From assembly GCA_963721305.1 (NCBI GenBank), contig CAVRIR010000003.1, positions 1 to 64,000 of the forward strand: a stretch of DNA of 64,000 nucleotides. Reading direction: 5' to 3'. Of the stretch, positions 15,996 through 25,525 are shown in pieces. The notes beneath the pieces were generated by a model. The model was not told the origin of the DNA, ran no database searches, and saw only the letters and a list, made by a program, of their open reading frames with translations. Position numbers and translations under genes: made by a program. The stretch comes from DATAES01 sp963721305. Its GTDB lineage: Bacteria; Actinomycetota; Acidimicrobiia; Acidimicrobiales; JACDCH01. Numbering within the stretch: position 1 is the first letter of the stretch; each line of letters begins with the position of its first letter.

Positions 15996-17302
15996 TCAAC
16001 GACGGGGATGCCCACTCCGTGAGAATCGAGCAGCTCCCGCTTGAGGACTTTGCCGGCGTCGTTGCGCGGCAGTGCCGCAACCCGTTCGAACCGCACGGGC
16101 ACCTTGTAGGGCGCGAGGTGCGTCCGGCACAACGCCTCGAGGGCGGCATCGGTCACCGGCTCGCGCTCGACGACGAACGCCACCGGCACCTCGCCGAGTC
16201 GATCGTCCGGGACACCCACCACTGCAGCGTCCGCCACGGACGGCGACAGCCGCAGTACCTCCTCGACCTCGCCGGGGTGCACCTTCAGCCCGCCGCGGTT
16301 GACCATGTCGGACAGTCGTCCTTCGATCCACACGAACTCGTCGTCGTCGATGCGCGCCACATCTCCGGTGTGCTGCCAGTCGTCGAAACGTCCGGCGATG
16401 CGCACGAGCAGCTCGCCGGTCGAGTCGTCGGTGCTGACCTCGACGCCGGTGTGCGGACGGCCGACCGCACCGAGCTTGTCGTCGCCGAACGTCCTCGAGT
16501 CCGCCGCGCTCCAGCCGACGACCTCGCCTCCGAGCTCGGTCTGGCCGTACCCGTTGAGGACGCTGATGCCGAACCTGTCCCGGAATCGGCGAGCCTGCAG
16601 CGGGGACAGTGGTGACGAGATCGAGCGCACGTACTTGAGCGGCGCGAGGTCGTCGACGCGATCGTCGTCGACGAGCATGACCATCGCGGCAGGCGGGAGC
16701 ACCGTGCTGCGAATGGCGAAACGCCGTACCAGGGACGCGAACTCGAGCGTGTCGAAGTTGTCCATGACGACAACGGGCGCACCGACGGTGAACGCGAACA
16801 GCACCTGGTAGATCCCTGCCCACAACGACAGCGACACGGGGACGAGGTTGGGCATCGGCGGACGGTCGTCATTCGCCGGCTTCGTCCGCACGGTGGCGAG
16901 CACCTGGTCGAGCCCTTCCATGACGCGCGCCGCGAGGAGTGGGACGGGCTTCGGCGTGCCGGTCGTGCCGGAAGTGAACGAAACGAGCGCCACACCGGCT
17001 TCGTAACGCCGGCCGATCACATCCCGCTCGATGCGCGCGACCTCGGTCGGCGTGAGTCGGGGGTTGACCGGCACGACGACGCCACCTGCCTTCCACACGG
17101 CGAACATCGACGCGATCAGCTCGCCGCCGTTCGGCAGCGAGATGCCGACGGCGGTGTCAGGCTCGATCGGCAGCTCGGTCATCAACTCGTCGACGCGCTC
17201 GAGGAACCGTGATCGTGTCCACTCGCCGTCCGGCGCGTGGATGCAGAGCTCGTCACCCGACGGCGGTAGCAGCTCGGCGAACGACCTCAGCTCGTCTGCC
17301 AC
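15992..17302 (-). CDS. Acyl-CoA synthetase/AMP-dependent ligase
   Basis: This 436-residue adenylate-forming enzyme carries all core motifs: FTSGTTGTPKPVPLL (P-loop), LNGYGQTELGG, HTGDVARIDDDEFVWIEGRL and PRNDAGKVLKREL with the catalytic Lys. It is shorter than the usual 500-550 residues, mainly through a compact N-terminal part before the P-loop. It should activate a carboxylic acid to its CoA thioester for the beta-oxidation enzymes upstream in the same operon. It overlaps the neighbouring crotonase gene by 16 bases and AlkB by 4. Confidence 0.88.
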   Translation of the reverse strand: MADELRSFAELLPPSGDELCIHAPDGEWTRSRFLERVDELMTELPIEPDTAVGISLPNGGELIASMFAVWKAGGVVVPVNPRLTPTEVARIERDVIGRRYEAGVALVSFTSGTTGTPKPVPLLAARVMEGLDQVLATVRTKPANDDRPPMPNLVPVSLSLWAGIYQVLFAFTVGAPVVVMDNFDTLEFASLVRRFAIRSTVLPPAAMVMLVDDDRVDDLAPLKYVRSISSPLSPLQARRFRDRFGISVLNGYGQTELGGEVVGWSAADSRTFGDDKLGAVGRPHTGVEVSTDDSTGELLVRIAGRFDDWQHTGDVARIDDDEFVWIEGRLSDMVNRGGLKVHPGEVEEVLRLSPSVADAAVVGVPDDRLGEVPVAFVVEREPVTDAALEALCRTHLAPYKVPVRFERVAALPRNDAGKVLKRELLDSHGVGIPVVE

Positions 17303-18084
17303 TTCGCGTCTCGCTTCTCCGCGAATGCGGTCGGGCCCTCGGCCTGATCAGGATGGCCCCACATCGACACCAGCTCGTCTGCGCCGGCGCGGCACGCATC
17401 CGAGAGTCCCATCTCGAGCGCGCCCCACAGCGCCCGCTTCGTCGCCGCCATCGCTGCGGGGCTGTTCTTCGCGATCGTCTCGCCGAGCTCCTGCGCGCGC
17501 TCACGCAGTCCCTCGGGAGGATCCACGATCTCGCTCACCATGCCGAGCTCGAACGCCCGCTGGGCGTCCATCCGCTCGTACCGGCCCACGAAGGCCATGC
17601 GCATCACCGCTTCGACGGGGATCTTGCGCATGAGCGCGATGGCCTCGATCGACACCACCTGACCGACGGACACATGGGGGTCGAAGAACTGCGCGTCCGA
17701 CGCGCAGATGACGATGTCCGCGTCCGCCACCCAGTGGAAGGCGCCGCCAGCGCAGATGCCGTTCACCGCGGTGATCACCGGCTTCCACACGTGCTGGTGC
17801 CAGGACGTGAAGTGGAGGTCCCAGTCCTCGACGCTCTTGCGGTAGCGCTCCATGCCGACACCGTCGGACGCGATCTCGGAGACGTCGACGCCGGTTTGGA
17901 ACGCGCGGCCGCTGCCGGTGTGGACGATCACGCGCACGTCGGGATCTCGATCCAGCTCGAGCCACGCGTCGCCGAACTCGTCACGCATCTTCGCGTTCAT
18001 CGCGTTGAGCTGGTCGGGACGGTTGTTGATCAGCCAGCCCACCGGGCCATGGCGTTCGACGATCAGGTGCTCGTAGTCAGCCAC
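17287..18084 (-). CDS. Enoyl-CoA hydratase/isomerase family (crotonase fold), copy 1
   Basis: GTG 18084 gives 265 residues. The crotonase fold is clear (TGSGRAFQTGVDVSEIASDG, NGICAGGAFHWVADADIVIC, FFDPHVSVGQVVSIEAIALM). The two glutamates of classical hydratases are absent: the position in GGGCE is His and the QPE position reads DPH. It may therefore catalyse another crotonase reaction such as isomerisation or hydrolysis. It is a clear paralogue of the next gene upstream (shared NSPAAMAATKRALW and MWGHPDQ blocks) and overlaps it by 22 bases. Confidence 0.85.
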   Translation of the reverse strand: MADYEHLIVERHGPVGWLINNRPDQLNAMNAKMRDEFGDAWLELDRDPDVRVIVHTGSGRAFQTGVDVSEIASDGVGMERYRKSVEDWDLHFTSWHQHVWKPVITAVNGICAGGAFHWVADADIVICASDAQFFDPHVSVGQVVSIEAIALMRKIPVEAVMRMAFVGRYERMDAQRAFELGMVSEIVDPPEGLRERAQELGETIAKNSPAAMAATKRALWGALEMGLSDACRAGADELVSMWGHPDQAEGPTAFAEKRDAKWQTS

Positions 18085-18863
18085 TGCGGCTCCCTCTTCT
18101 CGGCCCACGCGGCGGGCCCTTCGGTCTGGTCGGGGTGGCCCCACATGCCGACGAGCTCCTGCGCGCCGGCGCGGCAGGCGTCAGTGAGGCCGAGTTCGAG
18201 CGCGCTCCACAGCGCGCGCTTCGTCGCGGCCATCGCCGCCGGGCTGTTGCGAGCGACGAGGTCCGCGATCTCGGCTGCTCGCGCGCGCAATCGTTCAGGG
18301 GGATCGACGACTTCGGACAGGATCCCGAGCTGGCGGGCCCGCTCCGCGGACATGCGCTCGTGCCGTCCCGTGAACGCCATGCGGCAGATCGCCTCCATCG
18401 GCGACTTCCGCGCGAGCCCGATGACCTCGTACGCCGACACCTGCCCGATCGACACATGCGGATCGAGGAACGTGGCGCCTGACGAGGCGATCACGATGTC
18501 GGCGTCGGCCACGAAGTGGAGGCCGCCGCCGGCGCACACGCCGTTGACCGCCGCGATCACCGGCTTCCACACCTCGTTGTGCCATGCCGTCAGCTTCAGC
18601 TCGGCGTTCTTCGTCCGCCGCGACTGCTCGCGCAACGCGTCCTTGTCCTTCGCCAGTTGGCCGACGTCGAGGCCCGTCTGGAACGCGTCGCCGTTGCCCG
18701 TGTTCACGATCACGCGCACCTGAGGATCCGCCGCCAATTGCTGCCACGCCTGCTCGAGCTCGCCGAGCATCGTGGCGTCCATCGCGTTGCCGCGTGACGG
18801 GCGGTCGAAGATCAACCAACCGACATGACCGTCGACATGGACGTCGAGCGTCTCGTAGCTCAT
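18063..18863 (-). CDS. Enoyl-CoA hydratase/isomerase family (crotonase fold), copy 2
   Basis: ATG 18863 overlaps the stop of the acyl-CoA dehydrogenase gene (ATGA). The 266-residue product has the oxyanion-hole segments NTGNGDAFQTGLDVGQLA and NGVCAGGGLHFVADADIVIA, and FLDPHVSIGQVSAYEVIGLA. As in copy 1, both catalytic glutamates are replaced (His in each place). The pair probably arose by tandem duplication and may form a heteromer or act on successive intermediates. Confidence 0.87.
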   Translation of the reverse strand: MSYETLDVHVDGHVGWLIFDRPSRGNAMDATMLGELEQAWQQLAADPQVRVIVNTGNGDAFQTGLDVGQLAKDKDALREQSRRTKNAELKLTAWHNEVWKPVIAAVNGVCAGGGLHFVADADIVIASSGATFLDPHVSIGQVSAYEVIGLARKSPMEAICRMAFTGRHERMSAERARQLGILSEVVDPPERLRARAAEIADLVARNSPAAMAATKRALWSALELGLTDACRAGAQELVGMWGHPDQTEGPAAWAEKREPQWLTTST

Positions 18864-20032
18864 GAGCGCGGGATGTCTTTCCACGGCGATTTCGAATACG
18901 GGTCCGGTTCGCGTGGCAGGCCGAGCAGCCGCTCGCCGATGACGTTCTTGTTGACCTCGGTCGTGCCGCCTTCGATGGTGTTCGCTCGGCTGCGCAACAT
19001 GCCCTTCACCGTGCGATCGAGCCCATCTGTTGGCCACGCCATGGCGTGCGCGCCCATGAGATCCACGGCCGCGAGTTGGATGCGTTGGTTGAGATCGCCC
19101 TGGTGGACCTTGCCGATCGAGGTCAGCGGTCCGCCGCGCAGCCGTCGATTGGTCCACGCCCGGATCTGCTCTTCCGCCCACAGCGCCACGACTCGCTGGC
19201 GCATGACGGGATCGGTGATCGGTGCTCGCAGCAACGAGTCCGCGCCGGATCCACCGATGCGATCGACGCCGCCCGAGCCGGAGCCGGAGACCATCTGGCG
19301 CTCGCCCGACAACGTCGCGCCCGCCACCTTCCAGCCATCGCCTTCACCGCCGACCCGTTGGAAGTCCGGCACGCGTACCTCGTCGAGGAACACCTCGTTG
19401 AAATCGACTTCACCGGTGATGTGCCGCAACGGTCGCACCGACACGCCCGGCGCATGCAGCTCGACGAGGAAGTAGGTGATGCCGTTGCGCTTCGGCACAT
19501 CCGGATCGGTGCGGCCGAGGCAGACGGCCCAGTCGGACACGTGCGCCCAGGTCGTCCAGACCTTCTGCCCGGTGAGGACCCAGTCGTCGCCGTCGCGCAC
19601 CGCTCGGGTCGCCAGCGACGCGAGATCCGACCCGGCACCGGGCTCACTGAACAGCTGGCACCACTTCTCGGTGTTGTCGACGATGCGCGGCAGGAAGCGC
19701 AGCCGCTGCTCCTCGCTGCCATGCGCGAACAGTGCCGGCGCGCACAGGTTGAGGCCGAGCGGGTTGAGACGACCGAGTGCGTACGGCGCGAGCACGGACT
19801 CGATCTCCCGTGCCGTCGCGATGTCGACGTCGAGCCCCCCGTACTCCTTCGGCCACGTCGGTACGACGTAACCGGACGCCGCGAACGTCGGGTACCACGC
19901 CTCGTACTCCGCGTACGTGCGCACCTCGCGGATCGGACGTCCGGCCGAGGCAGCGTCGCGCCAGGAAGCCGGAACGTTGGACTCGACCCAGGCGCGCGCG
20001 TCGTCCGTGGCACCGCTCGAAGCAGTGCTCAT
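18860..20032 (-). CDS. Acyl-CoA dehydrogenase
   Basis: This 390-residue flavoenzyme has the family motifs CQLFSEPGAGSDLASLATRA (FAD/substrate loop), WVLTGQKVWTTWAHVSDWAV and FFLVELHAPGVSVRPL-like strands, with a C-terminal helical bundle (RSRANTIEGGTTEVNKNVIG). It should introduce an alpha,beta double bond into an acyl-CoA. ACADs of this type often act as heteromers in steroid side-chain degradation, but only one subunit is in this chain. It overlaps both neighbours by 4 bases. Confidence 0.92.
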   Translation of the reverse strand: MSTASSGATDDARAWVESNVPASWRDAASAGRPIREVRTYAEYEAWYPTFAASGYVVPTWPKEYGGLDVDIATAREIESVLAPYALGRLNPLGLNLCAPALFAHGSEEQRLRFLPRIVDNTEKWCQLFSEPGAGSDLASLATRAVRDGDDWVLTGQKVWTTWAHVSDWAVCLGRTDPDVPKRNGITYFLVELHAPGVSVRPLRHITGEVDFNEVFLDEVRVPDFQRVGGEGDGWKVAGATLSGERQMVSGSGSGGVDRIGGSGADSLLRAPITDPVMRQRVVALWAEEQIRAWTNRRLRGGPLTSIGKVHQGDLNQRIQLAAVDLMGAHAMAWPTDGLDRTVKGMLRSRANTIEGGTTEVNKNVIGERLLGLPREPDPYSKSPWKDIPRS

Positions 20033-20820
20033 CGGCCGGTGAAGCCGGGATCGCGCTTCTCGACGAAGGCCTTGAGGCCTTCACGGAAGTCGTCGCTCCG
20101 GCTCGACAGCTCCATCGCGAACGCTTCCTCGCGAAGCTGCTGTTCGAGGGTGTGTTCTGCCGACGTGTGCAGCAGCCACTTCGTGAGACCCAGCGAGACC
20201 GTCGGACCGGCGGCGAGCTGTTGCGCCAGCACCAGCGCGGCGCTGTCGACCTCGTTCGAAGGCACGGCCTCGTAACCGAGTCCCCAGTCCACTGCAGTGC
20301 GACCGTCGATCGCCGTCCCGAGCATCAGCAGCTCGCGCGTGCGCTGCACGCCGATCAGGCGGGGGAGGAGCCAGGTCGCGCCCGAGTCGGCCGTGAAGCC
20401 TCGCTGGCTGAACGGCTCCCACACGTGCGCGTCGTTCGCCAGCACCGCGAAGTCGGACGCGGCGACGACGTGCAAACCGATGCCTGCGATCCAGCCGCGC
20501 GCGGCGACGACGATCGGCACCTGTGTCGTGCTCAGGATCGGGATCAGCCGGTGCGACTGTGAAGGGAGCCGCCGCTGGATGGATCCGACCCGCGGTCGTT
20601 GCTCGCCCTCGCCGGCGTTGCGGCTGACGATGTCGAAGCCGCTGCAGAAGTGGTCGCCCTCCCCGGTCAGGAGGATGGCGCGCACCGACTCGTCGCGACC
20701 CGCAGCATCGACCTCGTCGATGAGCACGGTGACCATGTCGTCGTCGAGCGCGTTGCGCTTCTTCGGCTTGTCGAGGTGCAGGCGAAGGATCCCGTCGTCG
20801 CTGGAGACGTGAACGGTCAT
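20029..20820 (-). CDS. Enoyl-CoA hydratase/isomerase family, third crotonase
   Basis: ATG 20820 overlaps the MaoC stop. The 263-residue product has TGEGDHFCSGFDIVSRNAGE, RGWIAGIGLHVVAASDFAVL and WEPFSQRGFTADSGATWLLP. One of the two usual glutamates (the QPE-type position, here WEP) is kept, while the GGGCE position is His. It is only distantly related to the tandem pair downstream. Likely roles are hydration or isomerisation of a CoA intermediate in the same pathway. Confidence 0.87.
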   Translation of the reverse strand: MTVHVSSDDGILRLHLDKPKKRNALDDDMVTVLIDEVDAAGRDESVRAILLTGEGDHFCSGFDIVSRNAGEGEQRPRVGSIQRRLPSQSHRLIPILSTTQVPIVVAARGWIAGIGLHVVAASDFAVLANDAHVWEPFSQRGFTADSGATWLLPRLIGVQRTRELLMLGTAIDGRTAVDWGLGYEAVPSNEVDSAALVLAQQLAAGPTVSLGLTKWLLHTSAEHTLEQQLREEAFAMELSSRSDDFREGLKAFVEKRDPGFTGR

Positions 20821-22064
20821 CGGTCTTCCCATCGCGCCGCGATCTCGTCGAGCGCGCCCTGCAGGTCGGACGCCGGCGCATCCGGCAGCCGAACCGGTCC
20901 GCGTTCGCGAGAGGGCAGGAGGATCGTGGCGTGTCCTGGTGTCGTCACCTGGCCGCGCTGGTTCGTACAGGCGATGTCGACATCGACCGCAGGACGATCG
21001 CCGTCAGCGAGATATCTCCGGGTCACCGCGCCCTGCACCCATTGCGTGTCACCCACGTAGTTGAACAGACGGAACTCGCAGTCGAGCTTCCACAGCCACG
21101 CGTCGTCGCCCATCCAGTCCGTGCAGAGGTGGATGAGCCAGGTCTCGCGCATGCGGCCGTAGTCGAACGTGGTCGGGTTGCCGGACCGCTTGGCGAACTC
21201 CGGATCCCAGTGCACCCGCTGCATCACGTCCGGCACGTTGTGCTCGTCGCGATGGAAGAACCGCGGGATGCGCGCCCGGTTCTTCGCCGCGAGCCGCAAT
21301 GCCTTGACGCCGTAGAGGCCCATGCCCATCCCGACGTGCCAGCAGATCATGTCGGTGACGGTCAACGGTCCCTTCACCAGCGGGCCGACGATGTCACCCT
21401 CTTCGACGTCCTCCCAGTAGCGCGGGTCCGCGCCGCGCGGTGCTTCCGACGCGTACTGCTTCTCGATCGTCTCGATCTCGTCGTCGGTGTACGAGGCGAC
21501 CTCGATGTCGTCGTACTTCTTGCGCTCGCGCGCCTTGGTGCGCTCGGTGCGGATCATCAACCGGTATTGACCGGCGAGGACCGGACCGTCGATCTCGCGG
21601 AACACCTGCCCGGTCCATTCGTGCACCGCTCGTTCGGCGAACTCGCTCGGCTTGTCGAGCACGGCGACCATCGCGTTGCGGCGCGCCACCGGGCGAAGCG
21701 GTCGCAACGGGTTCCACCATTCACGGGCCGACGCGGCATAGAAGGCGTGCACGCCTCGCAGCGGGTCGCCCTTCAACAGCGCCTTGGTGTCCGGGTCGAG
21801 TTCGGTGACCTCGTCGTCACCGATCAGGGTGTCGCCGCCGACGAGCACCGGGGGGGCGAGCGGCCCCTCCCAACGCGTCGTTGCCGCGTACGCGGGATCG
21901 CACCACAGGGGGTTGTCGTCGCCGTACGCCTCGGCGACATGGCGGAACGTGTCGGTCGTGGGCAGCGCGTAGTGGGGCGGCATCGGGTGCGGCTCCGCGA
22001 CGCCGATGCGGGCGCGCAGCCGGGCGATGCCCTCGTCGGTGATCGTGCCGTCGCGCTCGCTCAC
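20817..22064 (-). CDS. MaoC-like/FAS1-like double-hotdog dehydratase
   Basis: This 415-residue protein has an N-terminal FAS1-like hotdog (TDTFRHVAEAYGDDNPLWCD, then LAPPVLVGGDTL) and a second hotdog region (DVEEGDIVGPLVKGPLTVTD, then CTDWMGDDAWLWKLDCEFRL). Such double-hotdog enzymes are (R)-specific enoyl-CoA hydratases in steroid and lipid catabolic operons of actinobacteria. It overlaps its neighbours by 4 bases on each side. Confidence 0.82.
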   Translation of the reverse strand: MSERDGTITDEGIARLRARIGVAEPHPMPPHYALPTTDTFRHVAEAYGDDNPLWCDPAYAATTRWEGPLAPPVLVGGDTLIGDDEVTELDPDTKALLKGDPLRGVHAFYAASAREWWNPLRPLRPVARRNAMVAVLDKPSEFAERAVHEWTGQVFREIDGPVLAGQYRLMIRTERTKARERKKYDDIEVASYTDDEIETIEKQYASEAPRGADPRYWEDVEEGDIVGPLVKGPLTVTDMICWHVGMGMGLYGVKALRLAAKNRARIPRFFHRDEHNVPDVMQRVHWDPEFAKRSGNPTTFDYGRMRETWLIHLCTDWMGDDAWLWKLDCEFRLFNYVGDTQWVQGAVTRRYLADGDRPAVDVDIACTNQRGQVTTPGHATILLPSRERGPVRLPDAPASDLQGALDEIAARWEDR

Positions 22065-22795
22065 ACCTGGTCCAGCGGTCGTCGGTCGGACACCTGGGGC
22101 TGGCGTCCGATGCGCATGGGTGACAGTTCACCGTCGACCAGCACGGTTCGCTGCCAGGTCGCCCCGAAGTCGATCAGCGCCTTGCCCCAACCGGCCAGCT
22201 CACCGTCCGCCTGCCAGGCGCGCTCGAACTCGCCCCACGTGCGCCAGCTCGGGCACGCGGACAGCAGGATGCACTCGTCGTCGGCGCGCATCGCGGTACG
22301 GAACGCACCGACGAGCTCGAGCCCTTCGGTCCGGTAGACGCCCTCGCCCCAGCGCCGCACCATCTCGAGGAACTCGGACGCGCGACCCGGCGGGACCCGC
22401 ACGAGCTCGTGGGAGTACAGCTCGCCGCGCACGCCGGCCGAGCACAGCGCGTCGATCGACTTGCTCTGCTCGTCAGCGACGACGATGCGGTCGAGGCCGC
22501 CTCGGCGGAACTGCGACGCGACCGCCCACCATTCGACGAGCGAAGGATCCTGGTCGTGCCCACCCGAGGTCTCGACCTCGAAGTTGTGCACGAGCCCTTC
22601 CCACCCGTCGAACTCCCACATGTTCACGACCTCGGGCCATCGGCCGGTCGAGCCGATCGTCGACCAGACGCCGTAGCACCGCTGGTTGCGTTCCGCGAGG
22701 CCGACCGGCACCCAGTTGGCTGTCATGTGGTGCTGGTACTTGGCGCGGTTGTGCCCGACGATGTCGATGAATTCGTGGATGTAGACGTTGGTCAC
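22061..22795 (-). CDS. Conserved hypothetical protein, NIPSNAP-like
   Basis: The start is GTG 22795 because it overlaps the stop of the upstream gene as GTGA, like the other junctions. The 244-residue product seems to contain two dimeric alpha/beta-barrel (NIPSNAP-like) repeats. The first is around YIHEFIDIVGHNRAKYQHHM and the second around SHELVRVPPGRASEFLEMVR. The role of these proteins in actinobacterial catabolic operons is unknown. They may bind hydrophobic ligands. Confidence 0.65.
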   Translation of the reverse strand: MTNVYIHEFIDIVGHNRAKYQHHMTANWVPVGLAERNQRCYGVWSTIGSTGRWPEVVNMWEFDGWEGLVHNFEVETSGGHDQDPSLVEWWAVASQFRRGGLDRIVVADEQSKSIDALCSAGVRGELYSHELVRVPPGRASEFLEMVRRWGEGVYRTEGLELVGAFRTAMRADDECILLSACPSWRTWGEFERAWQADGELAGWGKALIDFGATWQRTVLVDGELSPMRIGRQPQVSDRRPLDQV

Positions 22796-24143
22796 GAGCT
22801 CGCGTTGGACGGCCACTGCGGGCGGTGGTAGCCGTCGAAGCGCAGCTCACCGCCGCGCAGCTCGCGGATCGTCAGGAAGTCGCCCTTGTAACCCTTGCGG
22901 TCGTGCGGTCCGAACTGGATGTACGTGCCCGGACCTCCGTTGGTGGCGGGCATCCAGCGGATGCGCTCCATCCCTTCCTTGACCCACCGGGGCTCGGGGA
23001 TCGCGGCGTTGCCGATGCCGTGGATGGCGACGCGCGCGGTGTCGTAGGCGAGTGCGACGACGACGTTGCGGGTCGTGCGTCCGAAGCGATTCTCGAAGCG
23101 GCGGACCATGGCGTTGTAGTTCTCGTTGGCGCCGTCCTCACCGAGCTGGTCGACGCCGTGCCATCCTTCCAGGCCCTCAGCCCACTTGTTCGAGTTCGAA
23201 TAGAACATGAACGCGGTGCCCATGACGCGCGGGGGATCCCAGTCGAGCGCGCGGAACGCCTCGGCGAAGTGGAACGTGGCGTAGCCGTAGCCGCCGTAGT
23301 AGATGCCCTCGACGCCGAGGTCGCGCATCAGCGCGAGATCGTCCTTCAGGCCACGCGGGTTCGGCTCGAGCTTGACCTCACGCATGACCTTGAGCCCGAG
23401 CTGCAGCGCGGTGTCGCGGAAGTAGTCGGCGTAGTCGCGGCCCGGACGAGCCCTGCTCCCAGAACATGCCGACCTTCTCGAGGCCGCGGGCCTTCAACCA
23501 CTGGGCGCACATGACGCCTTCGGTCGGGATGTCGCCGTTGGCCACGGTGAAGCAGTACTCGGATGCGAACTTGTGCGCGCCCGTCCAACCAATGCACGGC
23601 GACTTTCAACTCGTTGACGAGGTCTTGCACCACGAGTGAGTTGTCGCTGATCAGCGGACCGAGCACCACGACACAGCCCTGCTCGACGAGCCACCGATAG
23701 CCGTCTCGGACCTTGCGATAGTTCTCCCGCGGCAGGCCGCGCGCATCGGCGACCACGAGCTCGATCGGTCCGCGGCCGTAGACGCCTTCGTTGAGCGCGT
23801 CCTCGATCGCGAGGATCGTCGGATCGATCCAGTCGGCGAGCAACTGACCGAGGTCCATGTCGATGAGGACGCCGATCTTCACCGGTTCGAACGGGTCGCC
23901 CTGCGTCGCCACACCGTGCGTCGGCGGGTAGATCGTGATGCCCTGCACGGCACGGTCGCCGATCGCGCCGCCGCCCTCGTACCAGGCCGTGCCTTCACCG
24001 CGACCGCCGTCGAGGTAGCTCTCGGTCCCGTACCGAACCGACGAGACCGCGCGATCGGACTGCGCGATGCCGAGGTCGATCGGGGCCGGGAACATCCGGT
24101 CCGCGTACCGTGACTGGTCCTTCTCCGCGTCTCGCCCGGCCAT
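22792..24143 (-). CDS. ABC-type substrate-binding protein (Peripla_BP_6-like), two frameshifts
   Basis: Joining frames gives about 450 residues. N-terminal part: PVKIGVLIDMDLGQLLADWI and LGPLISDNSLVVQDLVNEL. Middle (other frame): FTVANGDIPTEGVMCAQWLK. C-terminal part: GIYYGGYGYATFHFAEAFRA. Frame changes fall near 23595 and 23450. The fold matches branched-chain amino acid/urea-type binding proteins, yet the N-terminus (MAGRDAEKDQSRYADRMFPA) has no signal peptide and no permease genes are present. It may act as a cytoplasmic ligand sensor. It heads the ten-gene chain, and its promoter gap holds a TetR-like palindrome. Confidence 0.75.
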
Positions 24144-24157
24144 GGCCCCCTCCAGTT

Positions 24158-24171
24158 TGAACGACGGTTCA
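24158..24171. promoter_or_regulatory. Palindrome TGAAC-GACG-GTTCA, probable TetR operator
   Basis: This site lies in the divergent gap between the ten-gene chain (start 24143) and the amidohydrolase (24244). The same TGAAC-N4-RTTCA architecture recurs at 27858 and 29092, each time in a promoter gap of this island. Confidence 0.6.
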
Positions 24172-24243
24172 TGTTAGAGTATCCGGCGTTCGGACGGGAA
24201 GGAGAAGCGGTGCGCGACGACCGTCAACACCGACGACCTGATC

Positions 24244-25514
24244 ATGGTGAGCGTCGACGACCACCTCGTCGAGCCGCCGGACATGTTCGACACCACCATC
24301 TCGGCGAAGTGGCGTGATCGCGCGCCGCGCGTCGTCCGTCAGGCCGACGGCTCGGATGTCTGGACCTTCGAGGGCTCCATCATCCCGAACGTCGGGTTGA
24401 ACGCGGTCGCGGGGCGGCCGAAGGAGGAGTACGGCGTCGAGCCGACCGCGTTCGACGAGATGCGACCCGGTTGTTACGACATCGACGAGCGGGTGAAGGA
24501 CATGGACGCGGGCGGCGTGCTCGGGTCGATGTGCTTCCCGTCGTTCCCGGGGTTCTCCGGCCGGCTGTTCGCGGCGGCGCCCGACAAGGATCTGGCGCTC
24601 GCGGTGCTGCAGGCCTACAACGACTGGCACGTCGACGTGTGGTGCGCGTCCGCGCCGGGACGGTTCATCCCGATGGGGCTCCCGATCCTGTGGGACGCGG
24701 AGCTGTGTGCGGCCGAGGTCCGTCGCCTCGCGGACAAGGGCGTCCATTCGTTGACGTTCACCGAGAACCCGTCGACCCTCGGCTATGACTCCTTCCACAG
24801 CGACTCGTGGGATCCGCTTTGGCGGGCACTGGTCGACACGGACACCGTGCTGTCGATCCACCTCGGCTCGTCCGGCAAGCTCGCCGTCACCGCGCCCGAC
24901 GCCCCCGTCGACGTCATGATCACGTTGCAGCCGATGAACATCTGCCGCGGCCGCGGCGGATCTGTTGTGGAGCCGCGTGCTCAAGGAGTTCCCCGACATC
25001 CGCATCGCGCTCTCCGAAGGCGGCACCGGCTGGATCCCGTACTTCATCGATCGCCTCGACCGCACGTACGACATGCACCACCTCTGGACCGGTCAGGACT
25101 TCGGCAGCCGGCTTCCGAGCGAGGTGTTCCGCGAGCACTTCCTCACCTGCTTCATCGCGGATCCCATCGGTCTGCGCATGCGCGACGAGATCGGCATCGA
25201 CAACATCGCTTGGGAGTGCGACTACCCCCACAGCGACTCGTCGTGGCCCGAAGCACCCGAGGAGCTGATCGCGCGTCGCCGATCGCTACGAGGTACCGAA
25301 GGCCGACCTCGACAAGATCACGCACGAGAACGCGATGCGCTGGTACTCGTACGATCCGTTCGCACACGTGCCGAAGGAGCAGGCGACGGTCGGCGCGCTG
25401 CGGGCGAAGGCCGCAGGTCACGACGTCAGCATCCGCTCGTTCGACCACGGGCGCTTCGAGCGCACCGGCAAGGGCATCGACATCGGCCGGCTCGCGCCGA
25501 GGGCGACGGCCTGA
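24244..25514 (+). CDS. Amidohydrolase 2 family metal-dependent hydrolase, two frameshifts
   Basis: The joined product of about 425 residues begins MVSVDDHLVEPPDMFDTTIS, with the D.H metal motif usual in this actinobacterial subgroup. It continues with VLGSMCFPSFPGFSGRLFAA and SIHLGSSGKLAVTAPDAPVD; after a frame change near 24955 come IALSEGGTGWIPYFIDRLDR and IAWECDYPHSDSSWPE, and after another near 25275 ITHENAMRWYSYDPF. The last His and Asp residues of the metal site are present. A start at GTG 24210, behind GGAAGGAG, is also possible but needs another indel. Such hydrolases or decarboxylases occur in terpenoid and steroid clusters. Confidence 0.82.
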
Positions 25515-25525
25515 CCAGCGACCTG

